Position numbers and translations under genes: made by a program. From Rusavskia elegans (taxonomy: Eukaryota > Ascomycota > Lecanoromycetes > Teloschistales > Teloschistaceae), in NCBI GenBank assembly GCA_011316305.1, contig SAUG01000170.1, positions 1-33,904 on the forward strand: a DNA stretch of 33,904 bases, given 5' to 3'. Positions 1-10,603 of this stretch are shown here, piece by piece (the first letter of the stretch is position 1; each line of letters starts with the position of its first letter). The notes beneath the pieces are model-generated. The model had not been told where the DNA came from, searched no databases, and saw only the letters and a program-made list of their open reading frames with translations.

Positions 1-13
1 CCCCCCCCCCCCC
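1..13. repeat. Poly-C run at the window edge
   Basis: Thirteen consecutive C residues open the window and are followed directly by ordinary AT-rich sequence. This is not the ascomycete telomere repeat (TTAGGG/CCCTAA). It may be an assembly edge or a plain homopolymer; the sequence cannot separate the two. Confidence 0.6.
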
Positions 14-54
14 AATTTCTCTCACATATATTTAGCTCGAGCTAAACTCCTAAA

Positions 55-782
55 TCATGCCTCCGATGTCCCTTCACCGCCAGCTCTTTCTCCTGGCTTT
101 CCAAGAGCACCAGTTCCACCTCTTGTATCGCCTGCTGTTGAACCGGAAGCAGCGGCGGCAGCAGCAGCATCAGCCTCGGTATGGAGACTATCCTGAACGA
201 ACCCCGCCTTCAACCTACAAATAGTGCCTCCAGCTTCGCATTTCCAGGCGAAATCATAGCCGGTGTTTGTATACCATTTTGCGAGATCGAATCCACTGTA
301 CGTGTTTCATGGAGATCGTCAGTAAAGAAGGCTTCTGACAGAGTTGTTGGAAGGATGCATAACGCTCACGTATACGTAATCAGCACAAAGAACTCCACAG
401 TCGTCCCGACCTGGTAGAACTGGTCCGAAGTGACCTTCAATTTCGGATCCGAACAGACGAAATCGCTGGAGCCCGCTTGGTTTCGGCCTGCGGTTTGGTC
501 TTGAGTGGTGTCGTAGAACCATGACCCGAAGCAGTTGATCGGTTGGTCACTTGGTTGGACGCCGGAGACGGTGATGTTGAGGGAATTTTGTTTGCCGGTG
601 GCTCCTGCTGAATTGACGGCGTCGATACTTTGCATTTGGGCGGCGGAGATGTTGTATTTGAGGAGGGGGTCATGGTCAATGCGGGCTATCCCGTTGGAAG
701 TACCTTGGGGGGCGGCAAGGATTGAGTTGGGGAGGGTAAAGAGCAGGAGGGGGAGGGTTTTGAAGAGAGAGAGGGAAGGCAT
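55..782 (-). CDS. Small secreted cysteine-containing protein (217 aa, two exons)
   Basis: I do not recognise the family. The model is exon 1 782..370 and exon 2 295..55, with a 74-nt intron (donor GTGAGC at 369, acceptor TACAG at 296). Exon 1 ends in phase 2 and exon 2 restores the frame through YTGFDLAKW to a TGA at 55-57. The ATG at 782 is chosen because it opens a typical signal peptide (MPSLSLFKTLPLLLFTLPNS, then ILAAPQ), so cleavage near residue 22 and secretion are likely. Four cysteines (contexts INCFG, FVCSD, WKCEA, TICRL) could form two disulfides. The C-terminal tail is Ala- then Gly-rich and looks disordered. The upstream in-frame extension to 890 lacks signal-peptide character. 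An effector-like or cell-wall role is possible, but nothing here proves it. Confidence 0.75.
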
Positions 783-1402
783 TGTTCTTGTGTATAAGCA
801 GGCTGGAAGCTTGAAATGATTTTGTAATGAAAATGGAAAACTATTTTGGAGTGGAAGGGATCGTGACATGTTTATATAACAAGGAATCATACGGGATCTC
901 GAAACGCACCTGTGAAATGAAATTGTTTCGTTCTCCGTTAGCGGACTATAAATAGCCGACTTATTTACGGACAGGCGCGAAACTTATTCCCGACTGGGGT
1001 CACTGCTTTCATTGGGCGCTAAAGAAGTGGATAGTAAGTATTAATATTTAAGACGGGTGAGCAGTGGTCATAGTATATATTATAAGATAGAAATGAGGAT
1101 TGATAAGTGGACTAGAGAGTAGTGGAGTAGGTTCAGTACCTTTTTTTCGCTTGGATGGGAGTAGGACTTGGCATCTACTCCGGTAAGCTACATGTGGTGT
1201 AAAGTGCAGCCAGCTGTTAGAAACGGCAGTCGAAGCATTGGATGCCTACACTGAAAATGTTACAAACCATCAAACACGTTCTCTATTACCTTACCATCAG
1301 ATGTGGTGTCTATGATAATCTGTCAATCTATCATCGCACTTAACATCAATTGATTCGTCATTGCCGTCACCGGAATGAATATCGTCCTCTGCGGTATTGG
1401 TA
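783..1402. other. Intergenic region, no gene seen
   Basis: This holds the 5' flank of the secreted-protein gene and the 3' flank of the F-box gene. It is AT-rich around 1040-1100, including a run of TATA-type sequence near 1074-1084. No convincing ORF, tRNA or repeat was found. Confidence 0.6.
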
Positions 1403-3625
1403 TCACAGTTGAACCCCTCTAATTATATTATTCGAAATTTTTGCTCTTTTTCCTCTTCCTTTTCCTCCAATCTCTATTCCCTCTTCTCTTTCTTCCTCTT
1501 CTATCCTTCTCTTCATATCCATCAACTTCTTCTCATTCTTCGGAGCGTTTTCAGACCTCTCCGTCGCACCTTTGATAACCATGTCGACGTCTTCCGAGCC
1601 ATCGACTGCCTGGTTGTCGGCCTGATACCATTCAAGCAAGCGAAACTCAAGACCGATGGCTATGATGACCGCAGGATTTGCAGAACCGACTGCTTGCACA
1701 TAGTGGACCCACTTGTGGTCGACCCATTCGCACAATTTATCGGAGTCATCGACCTGAGCCAACTTCTGCTTTGCCTCGCGTATTGCATCATCCCAAGGGG
1801 TGGTCCAATATTTGCTATCGCGCTTGATCAGCAGGAAAAGGAAGTGTTTATGGTGGATATGAAACTTCGAGACTTGAGCTGTGGAGAGAAAGTAGTGCAT
1901 CGTATTGGGCGGTAGTAGTAATGGATTCGGGTCGGGTTGACGAATGATAGGCCATTCCTCTCCTGCAATGGCTGAAGTAATTCCTTTCCAGAACTTGGCG
2001 AGGTTTTTGACATCGCGCCGGTGAGGAACGTTGTAAATCACGAGATGCTCATCCCAGAGATCCACAATTTCGGTTTCAAACCGTGGTCTATACTTCTTTT
2101 CCCGCTCAATAGGTCCCTTGAACGGTGCTGGCAATTCAAGCCCACGGATGGAAAAATGACCGATCCTGGATTTCCGATTGAAGTCTGAGCCGATCGCGTA
2201 GCTGTAGGCGTATTGGTCGTCTCCGTCGCCGAAAATGATATCCATTTGCTGGCCAGACGACTGCAATATAGCTTGGAAGTCGACGTTGCTTTCTGTCTCT
2301 TTCCCGAAATATTCGCCACGCAAATGAAGGCTGATATTGAGACCAACTGGTACAGGATTCTTCAACACAACATCATCAAGGATCAGAGGCCGTTCGTTGC
2401 AGATGCTGCGAAATGTTCTTGAAACTTTCATGCAGGCATTAAATGTCTCGACGTCAGATACATGGTGCAGGATCTTGATTGTAATCTCGAGGGGCAGCTT
2501 TTCCTTACTTGAAATCGATGGACCAACAGCGGTTACATCGAAGAAGTTGACCAAACGGAGGAAAGTCAACTCGATGTCCATTTCTGGCAACAAAATCGCT
2601 CCGTTCACCAGGCCTCTCCTCCTTGGCTTTCCCCAATCGCTCCACCAACAATGTCTGGGTTTCTCTTCCAACGGCCGACTTGGCTGCCGCTCCAAGAAAG
2701 CCTCAAGGCTTGAATCATCGTATCGCTGTCGAGCATCTTTGCAAGAATCGCCTGTGCTGTTGAGAAGGGACATAGTTGGGGAGTACTGCACACTGCCATC
2801 AGAGAAACCTCGGAGCAGTATAATGTCGACGATCGAAATGATGACTGCATCGAACGAGGTACGCCCACATTCGTCTTTTGCGTAGCGGACAGTATTAGCT
2901 ATAGCTCTAGAGGCAACATGAGGCTGATCCAGACGGGGAACAAGACATATCAAAGCTCCTTCGAACCAGTACTTTGAAGTCTGCGGTGCTGAGCCCTGCG
3001 GCTGGTCTTTCATATGGAAGTCAGTAGCGAGTCCACTCAAAAACTCCCTCTTCCCCTTGGGGTCGTTACCACAGACCATAGCTGCATTCGATGTGGGGTT
3101 GTAGGAGCGTGGCGCGTTCACAACGCGACGTTGGTCAATAAATGTGAGGTGATCTCCACCAGCGGCCAAACACAGGATGCAGAAAGCATATTCACGAAAT
3201 GCCAGATCCTCGGCGGACCAAGTCAAAACGGTAACATCGAGGTCCGAACGCTCCTTTTTATCGAAGTCCTTGAATAATCTCAGGCGTATCTTTGCCAGAA
3301 CACTCGACGGGACAGGAACCTTCGGGTTGACTTCTTTTTTCTTCAGGGATTCCCACAGTTTCGTGTCTTCGAGCGTGAACTGTTGATTGTCGACGGTAAG
3401 ACTGGCCGAGGATTGCTCGGGTGCGAGAGTTGGGTGGACGAATCGACGCTTTTTGTCATCGATGGAGAGAGCTTTCATCCACTGGCTATCCCTTGGGACA
3501 TGGCTCAAGCGGTAATGAGCTTCCTTCTCGATCGAAAAGACTTCTAGGTCGAGGTCAAAGGTGTAGAAGATATTGTTGCGGTAGTTATCTGTCCCAGGCC
3601 TATGTGTTGGAAGTTCTGTCTGCAT
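1403..3625 (-). CDS. F-box domain protein (740 aa from first ATG)
   Basis: One long uninterrupted frame. An F-box-like segment lies at about residues 377-415 (LPLEITIKILHHVSD, then FNACMKVSRTFRSI), the Skp1-binding motif of SCF ubiquitin ligases. Family knowledge says such proteins recruit substrates; the substrate here is unknown. About 370 residues precede the F-box, which is unusual because fungal F-boxes are often N-terminal. The C-terminus is charged, with a likely coiled segment (KRRIEEEEREEG) and a basic stretch (GKRAKI) that could be a nuclear signal. The start at 3625 is uncertain: the frame stays open for 35 codons upstream and is then cut by one TAG at 3731-3733, beyond which it is open again. 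The true N-terminus may therefore lie upstream, or the gene may be damaged. Confidence 0.75.
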   Translation of the reverse strand: MQTELPTHRPGTDNYRNNIFYTFDLDLEVFSIEKEAHYRLSHVPRDSQWMKALSIDDKKRRFVHPTLAPEQSSASLTVDNQQFTLEDTKLWESLKKKEVNPKVPVPSSVLAKIRLRLFKDFDKKERSDLDVTVLTWSAEDLAFREYAFCILCLAAGGDHLTFIDQRRVVNAPRSYNPTSNAAMVCGNDPKGKREFLSGLATDFHMKDQPQGSAPQTSKYWFEGALICLVPRLDQPHVASRAIANTVRYAKDECGRTSFDAVIISIVDIILLRGFSDGSVQYSPTMSLLNSTGDSCKDARQRYDDSSLEAFLERQPSRPLEEKPRHCWWSDWGKPRRRGLVNGAILLPEMDIELTFLRLVNFFDVTAVGPSISSKEKLPLEITIKILHHVSDVETFNACMKVSRTFRSICNERPLILDDVVLKNPVPVGLNISLHLRGEYFGKETESNVDFQAILQSSGQQMDIIFGDGDDQYAYSYAIGSDFNRKSRIGHFSIRGLELPAPFKGPIEREKKYRPRFETEIVDLWDEHLVIYNVPHRRDVKNLAKFWKGITSAIAGEEWPIIRQPDPNPLLLPPNTMHYFLSTAQVSKFHIHHKHFLFLLIKRDSKYWTTPWDDAIREAKQKLAQVDDSDKLCEWVDHKWVHYVQAVGSANPAVIIAIGLEFRLLEWYQADNQAVDGSEDVDMVIKGATERSENAPKNEKKLMDMKRRIEEEEREEGIEIGGKGRGKRAKISNNIIRGVQL

Positions 3626-3730
3626 CCTGCCGTCGAATGCCTCTTCTAAAGTGTCAGATAAGGTGTTAGGCTGCTCTATTGCGTCGAGTTGGTCAGGTTG
3701 GATGCATAGGAAGGTCTGAAGCAGACTATC

Positions 3731-4042
3731 CTATTTGGAGTAGAAGTCGCGGAGAGCTTGCAGCCATTTGCGATACTCTTCGGGGTCTGAAGGGATTGAA
3801 GTAATAAGTGTTTCGCCGACATGCTCAAGTAAATGTCCGTAAACCTTATGATGAAAGACCCAGTATCTTCTACGGAATTTGACTATACGGCGGCATTGGT
3901 TACGCATGGCTGCGAGCGATTCGTTGACTGAGCTCAAGAGGAAGCAAAGTGATTCGAGGATGTGCAAGTGGTAAGTGAGGTGTAGGTGTGATGGGAATAA
4001 AGGAAGGTTGAGTGCAGGTGCAGAGTTATGAGCCAGGATGAA
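3731..4042 (-). other. Open frame in phase with the F-box gene, separated by one TAG
   Basis: Reading down from 4042 this frame is open for 103 codons and ends at a TAG at 3731-3733 that is exactly in phase with the 740-aa F-box frame. The segment reads like protein near its end (PEEYRKWLQALRDFYSK) and contains an internal ATG at 3907. It begins just after a plausible acceptor (ATTCAG at 4043-4048). It could be the original N-terminus of the F-box gene interrupted by a nonsense change, a separate small gene, or partly 5' leader. The upper part is Leu/His/Pro-rich and could simply be translated pyrimidine-rich leader. Confidence 0.4.
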
Positions 4043-4081
4043 CTGAATGATTTATTTCACAACGAATGATCACTTACTTAC

Positions 4082-4495
4082 CTTATGTACCGTATTTGCT
4101 GCCTTCACTCCCGTCCAGCTAGTCGAAGAACCACGTGCAATCGACCCGAACAGGCAGCATACACATCATAATCCTCACAACCTTGCTACACCACTTGCAA
4201 CGAACAGAGTGACTTTCAATCAGTAATAATATTGTGATCATCAATCCCACGGTGCCGGGCTGCCCTTCTTTCTAGCAAAACTTGGCATGGCTGATCGTTG
4301 AAGCGGATGACCGTTGTTGAGGTCGGTATGGAAGAATTCTGTGGAGATGTGTGCTCGGGGTGTTTTTCAGGGGTCGACTGTACGAGTAGTATTGTGCGTT
4401 GAGCAAGAACATGGCGCCGCCGTTATCAAAAACCGGGCAGATGTCCATACTTCCCAGAGGCGCGAAACAATCCACTTCCAGTCAATCACACAACC
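4082..4495. other. Spacer between BMS1 and the F-box gene
   Basis: This should carry the 3' end of BMS1 and the promoter of the downstream minus-strand F-box gene. A palindromic CACGTG lies at about 4132-4137. Open frames here are short or are shadows of the end of BMS1. No separate gene is supported. Confidence 0.5.
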
Positions 4496-7400
4496 TCACC
4501 CAACCTTCCTCCTCTTCCCTCCTCCCCCCCCTGCATCACCACCACCTCTCCCCCTCTTCTTACCCTCCCTCCTCCAATACTCCTCCTTCTCTCTTTTCTC
4601 TCTCCCGGCCTTCATCTCCGCATTCTCCTTGATCTTCCGTCGATATGGCTCCTTCCTCTCCTCCTGCTTCGCTCTCCGTCTCTCCAGTTCATCTTTCCTC
4701 ACCGTCATAATCTTATTCATCAGATCCCTCGCTTTCTTCTCCTCGCCGCCGAGCACCACGGCCCGTTTCTGCATATATGTTTCCTTGCGCTGGGATTTCA
4801 TTTGCGCGATTTGCGATTTGAAGGGTAGATTCGCAGCAAGGGTGCGCGGGACGCGGAGGGGGTTGAAGTGACGAGTTTGACGAACGAGTGGGCGGTAGGC
4901 CGAGTCTTTCTGTTGGGGAGTGGGCATGTTGAGGGATGCACGGATTTGACCGGTGAGGCGCATGCCTTGCCAGCCAGAGGCTCCATCTTGAGATTCGGGG
5001 TTCTCGTTGCTGTTGGTTATGGGTGGTGCGTCGAGAAGATTCGTGACGGGATTGTAGAAGCGCCGAGGCTTGATGGCGTACCAAGCTCGCAGGAAAATGA
5101 TATCAGACATGAGTACCTTGTCTTCGAATGTAGCTCGAAAATGTCCCTCGGGTTTGGAAAGCGCTTTCTTGATCTGACCTCGAATGCCGGAGACAGTTCT
5201 GATGGCCGCACCTTCGAACTTGGCAATCTCCAGAGCGGTGCTGAACATATCCTTGATGAAAGCCGTGTTCCTGAAGATCTTATATGGATGCCCGGTGAGC
5301 TTCAACTTCTTGACGATTTCTGTACTTTCGTCAACGTTCAGCACGACTCCGGTTGCTGCAATGCGGAAGCCGGGGTTCTGATTGGAGAATGATTGGACGC
5401 AACAGAAACCTGTATTAGGGGCGATCAAGGGACCGTAGAAGGTGCCGAAGCAATGCATGTGTTCAGGTGTATACTTGAGCATACGGTTCCGCGTTCGGGA
5501 GTCGGAGATACTGTAAACGGGGAGGGTCTGGAATCTTCGCCAACCAAGTGAGAAGATCAGGGGATCATTGGTCTTGAGTATTTTCTTGTGCCATCGATGA
5601 CGCTTGATTCGAATCTGCACGAAGCCAAATCGATCTTCTGTCGGTGCTAATCCGCCAATAAGGATCGGGAAACGGGGATTGAATGTCGAGGCGAATTCGT
5701 AAGGAACATTCTCAAGAACGATGCGAGCGTATGTGCCGGCTTTATGTCCTTCAACTCCAAGACGTGTATTGGCGTCCATAAGTTCGAGCTCTGCCTGGTT
5801 GATGTCTTTTCGTTTCTGATCTTGAGCCTTTTGTGCTTCATACCAATCATCTTCACCGAACTCGGCTTCTTCATTAGTGGCATCTGCGGTTTTGTCATTA
5901 ATCTTTCCGAATCCTTCCTTGTCTTCTTCCTCGAAGCGAAGTTTGAGCTCCTCTTTCTTCCGAGCGTTCTTTTCACGCTCTGCTTGGAGTGACAGCTCTG
6001 TATCTGCTATAGTCACGTTGGCGTTTTTGGGTGGGTCTTCCAAGTCCTCGAAGTCGCCATCGCCCTCGTCGTCGTCTCCACTTGCACTATTTGCGTCACC
6101 GTTTTCGTCGCCATTCAGCTCCTTTCCGCTGGATAGCCTTGCACTTGTGAAACGTTGCCTGACGTTTTCGAGATTATCAGGATCGCTCCACTTCGCGGCC
6201 AGAGCTTCGTTGTCAATTTTTGGCAACATTCGGTCCTCCAGGTCCTCCTCCTCATCAACTCTTTTAGACTTTGTGAAAAACAAATCCTCATCTTCCCCGT
6301 CAATGTCATCACCGCCATCTTCGGGCTTATTCCCCGTAGGCTCCCCTCGCCACCGCCTGGCAACATCAGCTGGCCTTAACGTAGTATCGTAGAAGAGCCT
6401 GTAGAGATCTGATGCTCTGTAGTATCTTTCTGTCCGGTGTAGATTCTTTGCTCTTTCGGCAAGGTTTTCTTTCCACCGTAGAGCAGCTGCTTCTGGATCA
6501 CTCTCATCATCCTCATCAGAGTAGCCTTCTTCAGTATCGAACTCCTGGTCCTCGACACTTGAAACAGAACCCAAATCCGAATCGCTCTCTGGAAAGTCGA
6601 GCTTATTTCCTGGCCCGTCGTTTGGCGCCTCATCCGTTGCAGGCTTGAACAAATGTCCCATTGCATTAGTAGGTATCTGGGTTTCGTTGACAGACTCAGG
6701 ATCATCATCGCCGTCGTCACTGTCGGACGTGCCGTCGATCTCCAGCCTGTCATCTTTATTGAAAGCTTCATCACCAGTCAAACGAGCATTCCGTAAACCC
6801 GATCTTCCATTGTCGATCTCTTCCGGATCGTCTTGCTCCTTTAATCTCTCTCCTCCACTGAAAAGCCTCATCCCATCTTCGGCCTCACCAAGAAGCCTTC
6901 GCTCTCCCTGCAATCCGACCACCATCTGCTCTCCAAGTCCTCTCTCTTGACCATCTTCAGCATCCTTGTCAAAATTAGATGACTTGACGTCAATGTAGAC
7001 TGCATCCTTGTCCACCAGCACCCCACCAACATCCGACATGGGGGCAAACAATAGCTTCTGCTTTTCACCAAGCCTCCTTCGCTTCGTCTGTCCAGTCGCT
7101 TTCGCAATTTCTTGATCCATAAAAGGCGTTGGACAAGGGTCCGGTAGACCCTCAATCATTGATACACTCAGATCACCTACACCAGGAACATGCACCCTCG
7201 CTCCTTCGGCCGGGAAGTTGGTTCCTCTCAGATATCCATATAGCGCCACCGTTCGATCGCACTTCTCATCTTCTTCCAGTTTTGTGGGTGGTGTGATATC
7301 CAAAACCCTGTCCGCCAAACAATACGGATGACTGTTTCTCCAAACCAATGGTCTTGGATTTTTCATGACAGACAAGAACCTCGAGAGATTGTGAATCTCC

Positions 7401-8147
7401 CTATCCGGATATCTCCCATTGATGACACCACTCAGGTAGAACAATTTCGCACCCTGGTATAATTCCCCCCAAAATCGATGTTTGAGTCTCTTCTTTGCAT
7501 CTTTGAGCGTGGCCGGTTTCCGGAATTGATCCAAATGTGTGAGAATGCCGAAGACGTTCCCTGGCATACCGGATGTTGAAAGAACGTTCAGAAATTCCAT
7601 GGTCTCCATCTCGAAGCCGTAGTTTCCATCAATCATGAGGAGGACAATGTCTGCGATCTTGCTAACGTCGATCATGGAGGCGAGGGAGTCAGAGGGACAT
7701 TCGAGGAACGTCAGACGTCGGCGTTTGGATGTGACCACGGTAAGAGGACCAACAGGGTGGGAAAGGGTATGTTTCGTGTATCGCTTGATGAGAGATTTGA
7801 TGAGAGTCGTTTTCCCAACGCCAGGGGGACCAACGACCGCAACAATGGTGGGAGGAGGTTCGGCTGGGAGGCGGTCGACGAGAGGAACATGGAGGCGCTT
7901 TTCTTTGACCTGTAGTATCGATCAGAAATTACGCACGGGTGGATAGTCTAAGAGAACATGCATCGTGAGAGCGTGCTGCTTGTTTTTGCAGCTTCCCAGG
8001 GTTGGCATATGCGAATGCTTTGGGATTCTTGTCTGTAGAGAAATCAGTGTACTGCGGCTCGATATGTTGTCAGGCATTGTTCTTACCTCCAGTGTGCTTC
8101 TTCTTGACTTTAGCCTTTCGATGAGGCCGATTGGCTTGATCCTCCAT
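4496..8147 (-). CDS. BMS1: Ribosome biogenesis GTPase BMS1 (1181 aa, three exons)
   Basis: Exons are 8147..8087, 8032..7962 and 7909..4496. The spliced N-terminus reads [20 protein letters not shown], then [18 protein letters not shown], the usual BMS1 opening. The G domain has a P-loop GPPGVGKT at about residues 71-78, then [27 protein letters not shown] and THLD. Very acidic middle segments follow, then the conserved C-terminal BMS1/TSR1 domain and a Lys/Arg/Gly-rich tail. At 1181 residues it matches the yeast protein (about 1183). BMS1 is a nucleolar GTPase of the 90S pre-ribosome, acting with Rcl1 in 18S rRNA processing (family knowledge). Intron 1 (8086-8033) is GTAAGA...ACAG. Intron 2 (7961-7910) has a GC donor; only this junction keeps the conserved [12 protein letters not shown] reading. 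It shares its 5' region with the divergent inhibitor gene. Confidence 0.97.
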
Positions 8148-8435
8148 GCTGATGACAGATTGTATCAACGCTTGCGATGGTGGTTTCTCAAAAACTTCGA
8201 CGAATCGAAATGTGCAGTCGGCGAGTGGAAGCTCCGTGCTTGGCATCGGCGTTTAGATCTACCAATTAGCGGGGCACGTGGGGGTTCCAGAATCGTCATC
8301 GGCCGTTATCATTTCTTGCCCGGGCTTCAACATCACAAACCACCGGTACATTTCCAGCATTACACCAAACAGACCACGTCAGTCAAGATACCTCAACTCC
8401 ACAGAATCATCCCGTCAATCGTGAAATCGATCAAG
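8148..8435. promoter_or_regulatory. Divergent promoter between BMS1 and the I9 inhibitor, with CACGTG
   Basis: Only 288 bp separate the two start codons, so both promoters must lie here. A palindromic E-box CACGTG sits at 8275-8280 in a local run rich in G (GGGGCACGTGGGGG). CACGTG is bound by basic helix-loop-helix factors in fungi; binding here is inference. There is no clear TATA box. Confidence 0.45.
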
Positions 8436-8814
8436 ATGCCTATGTACAACGTACGTCCCCCTCTTCTACAGCTCCTCAGAGAGCGGGACCTCCGCTGACA
8501 AACATTCCAGATCACCCTGAAGGACGGCGCATCGGCAGACCAGCTCTCAAAGTGCTACCTCAAGACTCATTTGCATACAAGCCTTGTCTGCTAACAGTAT
8601 TGTAGAGCCAAGGATGATGCCAAGAACCAGGGTGGAGAGATCAAGCATGAGTTCACCTTGATCAAGGGCTTCACGTATGTATTGAACCTCCCTGCTCTGG
8701 TCTTTCTTGGGCTGATTAAGATATAGTGTGGAGTTTCCAGCCGATAGAGCCACAAGCCTCGAGACGAACGAGCATATCCATGTCGAGCAGGATGGGGCTG
8801 TAAAAACGCAGTAG
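8436..8814 (+). CDS. Proteinase inhibitor of the I9 / Pbi2 type (70 aa, four exons)
   Basis: Exons are 8436-8450, 8511-8551, 8606-8674 and 8727-8814. All junctions are GT-AG and phase-consistent, and intron 2 has a textbook CTAAC branch site at 8591-8595. The spliced protein starts MPMYNITLKDGASADQLSKA, continues through GGEIKHEFTLIKGFTVEFP and ends HIHVEQDGAVKTQ. This is the subtilisin-propeptide fold (inhibitor family I9) as a free small protein, close in size to yeast Pbi2 (75 aa), the cytosolic inhibitor of vacuolar proteinase B. It lacks a signal peptide, which fits a cytosolic or vacuole-related role. Continuous reading frames miss the gene because every exon is under 90 nt. Function follows from the family; the cognate protease is not in the window. 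Confidence 0.93.
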
Positions 8815-9147
8815 CTGGTCGATGGATAACTCTGGAGGAGCATGCTGCACTGGCGTTGGGAAGGCATGATCAAGGGGCATGTTTTAGACACGATGGGACA
8901 TTCACTTGGCATGTAGCATAGGGAATACGAGATGCCGGGAATGAAAGACGGCGGCTTTATGACTTGAAATGAATTATGTTACATTGTCTGTTGAGACTAC
9001 TCTGGTCTCAAGCGATGACGGGGTATCTAAATCATGGCTCTCCCGTAGCCTTATTTGAAATGCAGGGCGAAGGCTAGCTGGGGGAGTAAAGGTTCCAAAG
9101 GGGTGAAAGGTGTCTATGAAGAAATGAGACTGATAGAAGGTGATTGA
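8815..9147. other. 3' spacer between convergent genes
   Basis: This lies between the stop of the plus-strand inhibitor and the stop of the minus-strand hypothetical gene, so it should carry two 3' UTRs. No ORF, RNA gene or repeat is supported. Confidence 0.6.
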
Positions 9148-10603
9148 TTAGACCGCTAAACCGACCGGCTTGGCTTTGATGACGACAGATGTCTTTTCCC
9201 AATCGTTGCTCATCCGTGGGGGAGGTGAGTTGTGGTAGGTCGAGACTGTGTCGTTCTTCTTGTGCGGTGACGAATGTGGTGTAGTACACGAGGTTTGTAG
9301 ATCTGCAGCGGCAGAAGAGCTACAGATGGTACTCGAAGCTGTTGACGAGCGGTCACGGAAAGTGCATTGTTGGTGACCAGTGCAGTCGTCGCTGGGTGTA
9401 TGGGTGAGTGGAGCCATCTGACTGGCCAAAGATGTCTGCGAACCGATGGATTGTAAGAGCCACTGGGAGACAATGGAACGGCGGAAGGGCTTGGCCGATG
9501 TAGTGGTCTCTCTAGGAAGTGAAGCTCGATGACTGCATCGACTGGAGATAAGTGATGGAGAGGAATTGGTCCGAGTGTGGTCCACATTTCGACTTCCCAA
9601 CAGATCATCCACAGGAGTAGTCTCGTCTCTATCGAGGATAGGTGACAAGACTTTCGACTTGCCACCAGGATCCGCGTGTTTTTCCTCGAGAATGGTGTCA
9701 CAGTCTGGAAGAAGACTCTCAATTCGGGTTCGCTCCTCGAGATGGGTTCTCAGCCTCAGGCTCTGCTCACTGGCTCTACGGTACAGAGTGTAGACAGGCT
9801 CCGGACCGGAGTTATGTTGCAAAGCTGGCGGAGATTGTGGTAATCGAGCGTCGAGAGCATCGAGGAAATCTTGAGTGCTTTGTCTTGCAGCGATACTCGG
9901 TCTGCGACGCACAGGTCGTGGATCTGTAATCGCACTCATGTCATTCAAGGTGAAACGACTGTCCATGCTGCAGCGGGTTTGATCCAGAGATACGGTTCGA
10001 CTGGGGACAGGTTTTCTGGGAATGCTGAAGGGTGTTGAAGGTCTCGAAAGCATGGAGTCGGATCTTGATTTGACCAAAGCTTGGGCTGGGTATAATACAA
10101 GTCTGGCATTGTCCTCCTCCGCTTCTTGAAAGGTCGGCAGACAGGGTAATTCGTTGCCAGGGAGGTAGATGCTCAGCTGTAGAGGTCGAAAATTGGGGGT
10201 GCGACCACGAGGAAGGTCGATTCGACGGAAATCAGACGGAGCACCTATGGTAGGCCGTCGACTGGTACTTCTCCTCGTAGCCGAGCTGGCTCGTCTGGAT
10301 GCTCTTGAAGCAAGATTCCGGCCTTCAGCGATGAATTGGCTTGCTCGACTTGCACGAGAGGCTGGTCGGACATCGTCAAAGTCAAAGACAGGGGCAGATA
10401 GAGGCAGGGGCTGTTCATAGCAGATGTCGGTGTACTTAGTGATAGCTGCGAATCCGTCAACAATTACCTAGGTACTCTTGGGGAACAAACTCACTCGGTG
10501 GGTTCGGCTCTGGCGGATCTTGCAAAGTTGGAAAGCAACAGGCAACGGATGAGGCCAGCCATCTCGTATGCAAAGTCCCCACACAAGCACTCAATCTGTC
10601 CAT
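9148..10603 (-). CDS. Conserved fungal hypothetical protein, Ser/Arg-rich (468 aa, two exons)
   Basis: Exon 1 is 10603..10495 and exon 2 is 10445..9148. The 49-nt intron (GTGAGT ... TTCGCAG) joins phase 1 to phase 1, giving PPEPNPPT, then ITKYTDICYEQPLPLSAPVF. No enzyme domain is visible. A Ser/Arg/Ala-rich stretch (SRASRASQFIAEGRNLASRA) is followed by SDFRRIDLPRGRTPNFRPLQ, then LSIYLPGNELPCLPTF, a pattern I associate with uncharacterised Pezizomycotina proteins. The C-terminal half is Ser/Thr-rich and probably disordered, with many possible phosphorylation sites. A start near 10077 would be TTG, so the spliced ATG at 10603 is preferred. The first 36 residues are the least certain part; another upstream intron could change them. 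Confidence 0.75.

Noticed and set aside
1..13. Telomere end
   Set aside because: The run is pure C without TTAGGG/CCCTAA units.
4314..4871. 185-codon plus-strand frame opposite the end of BMS1
   Set aside because: It is the complement of Lys/Arg-rich BMS1 codons, which yields long Ser/Phe/Leu frames. BMS1 is certain here.
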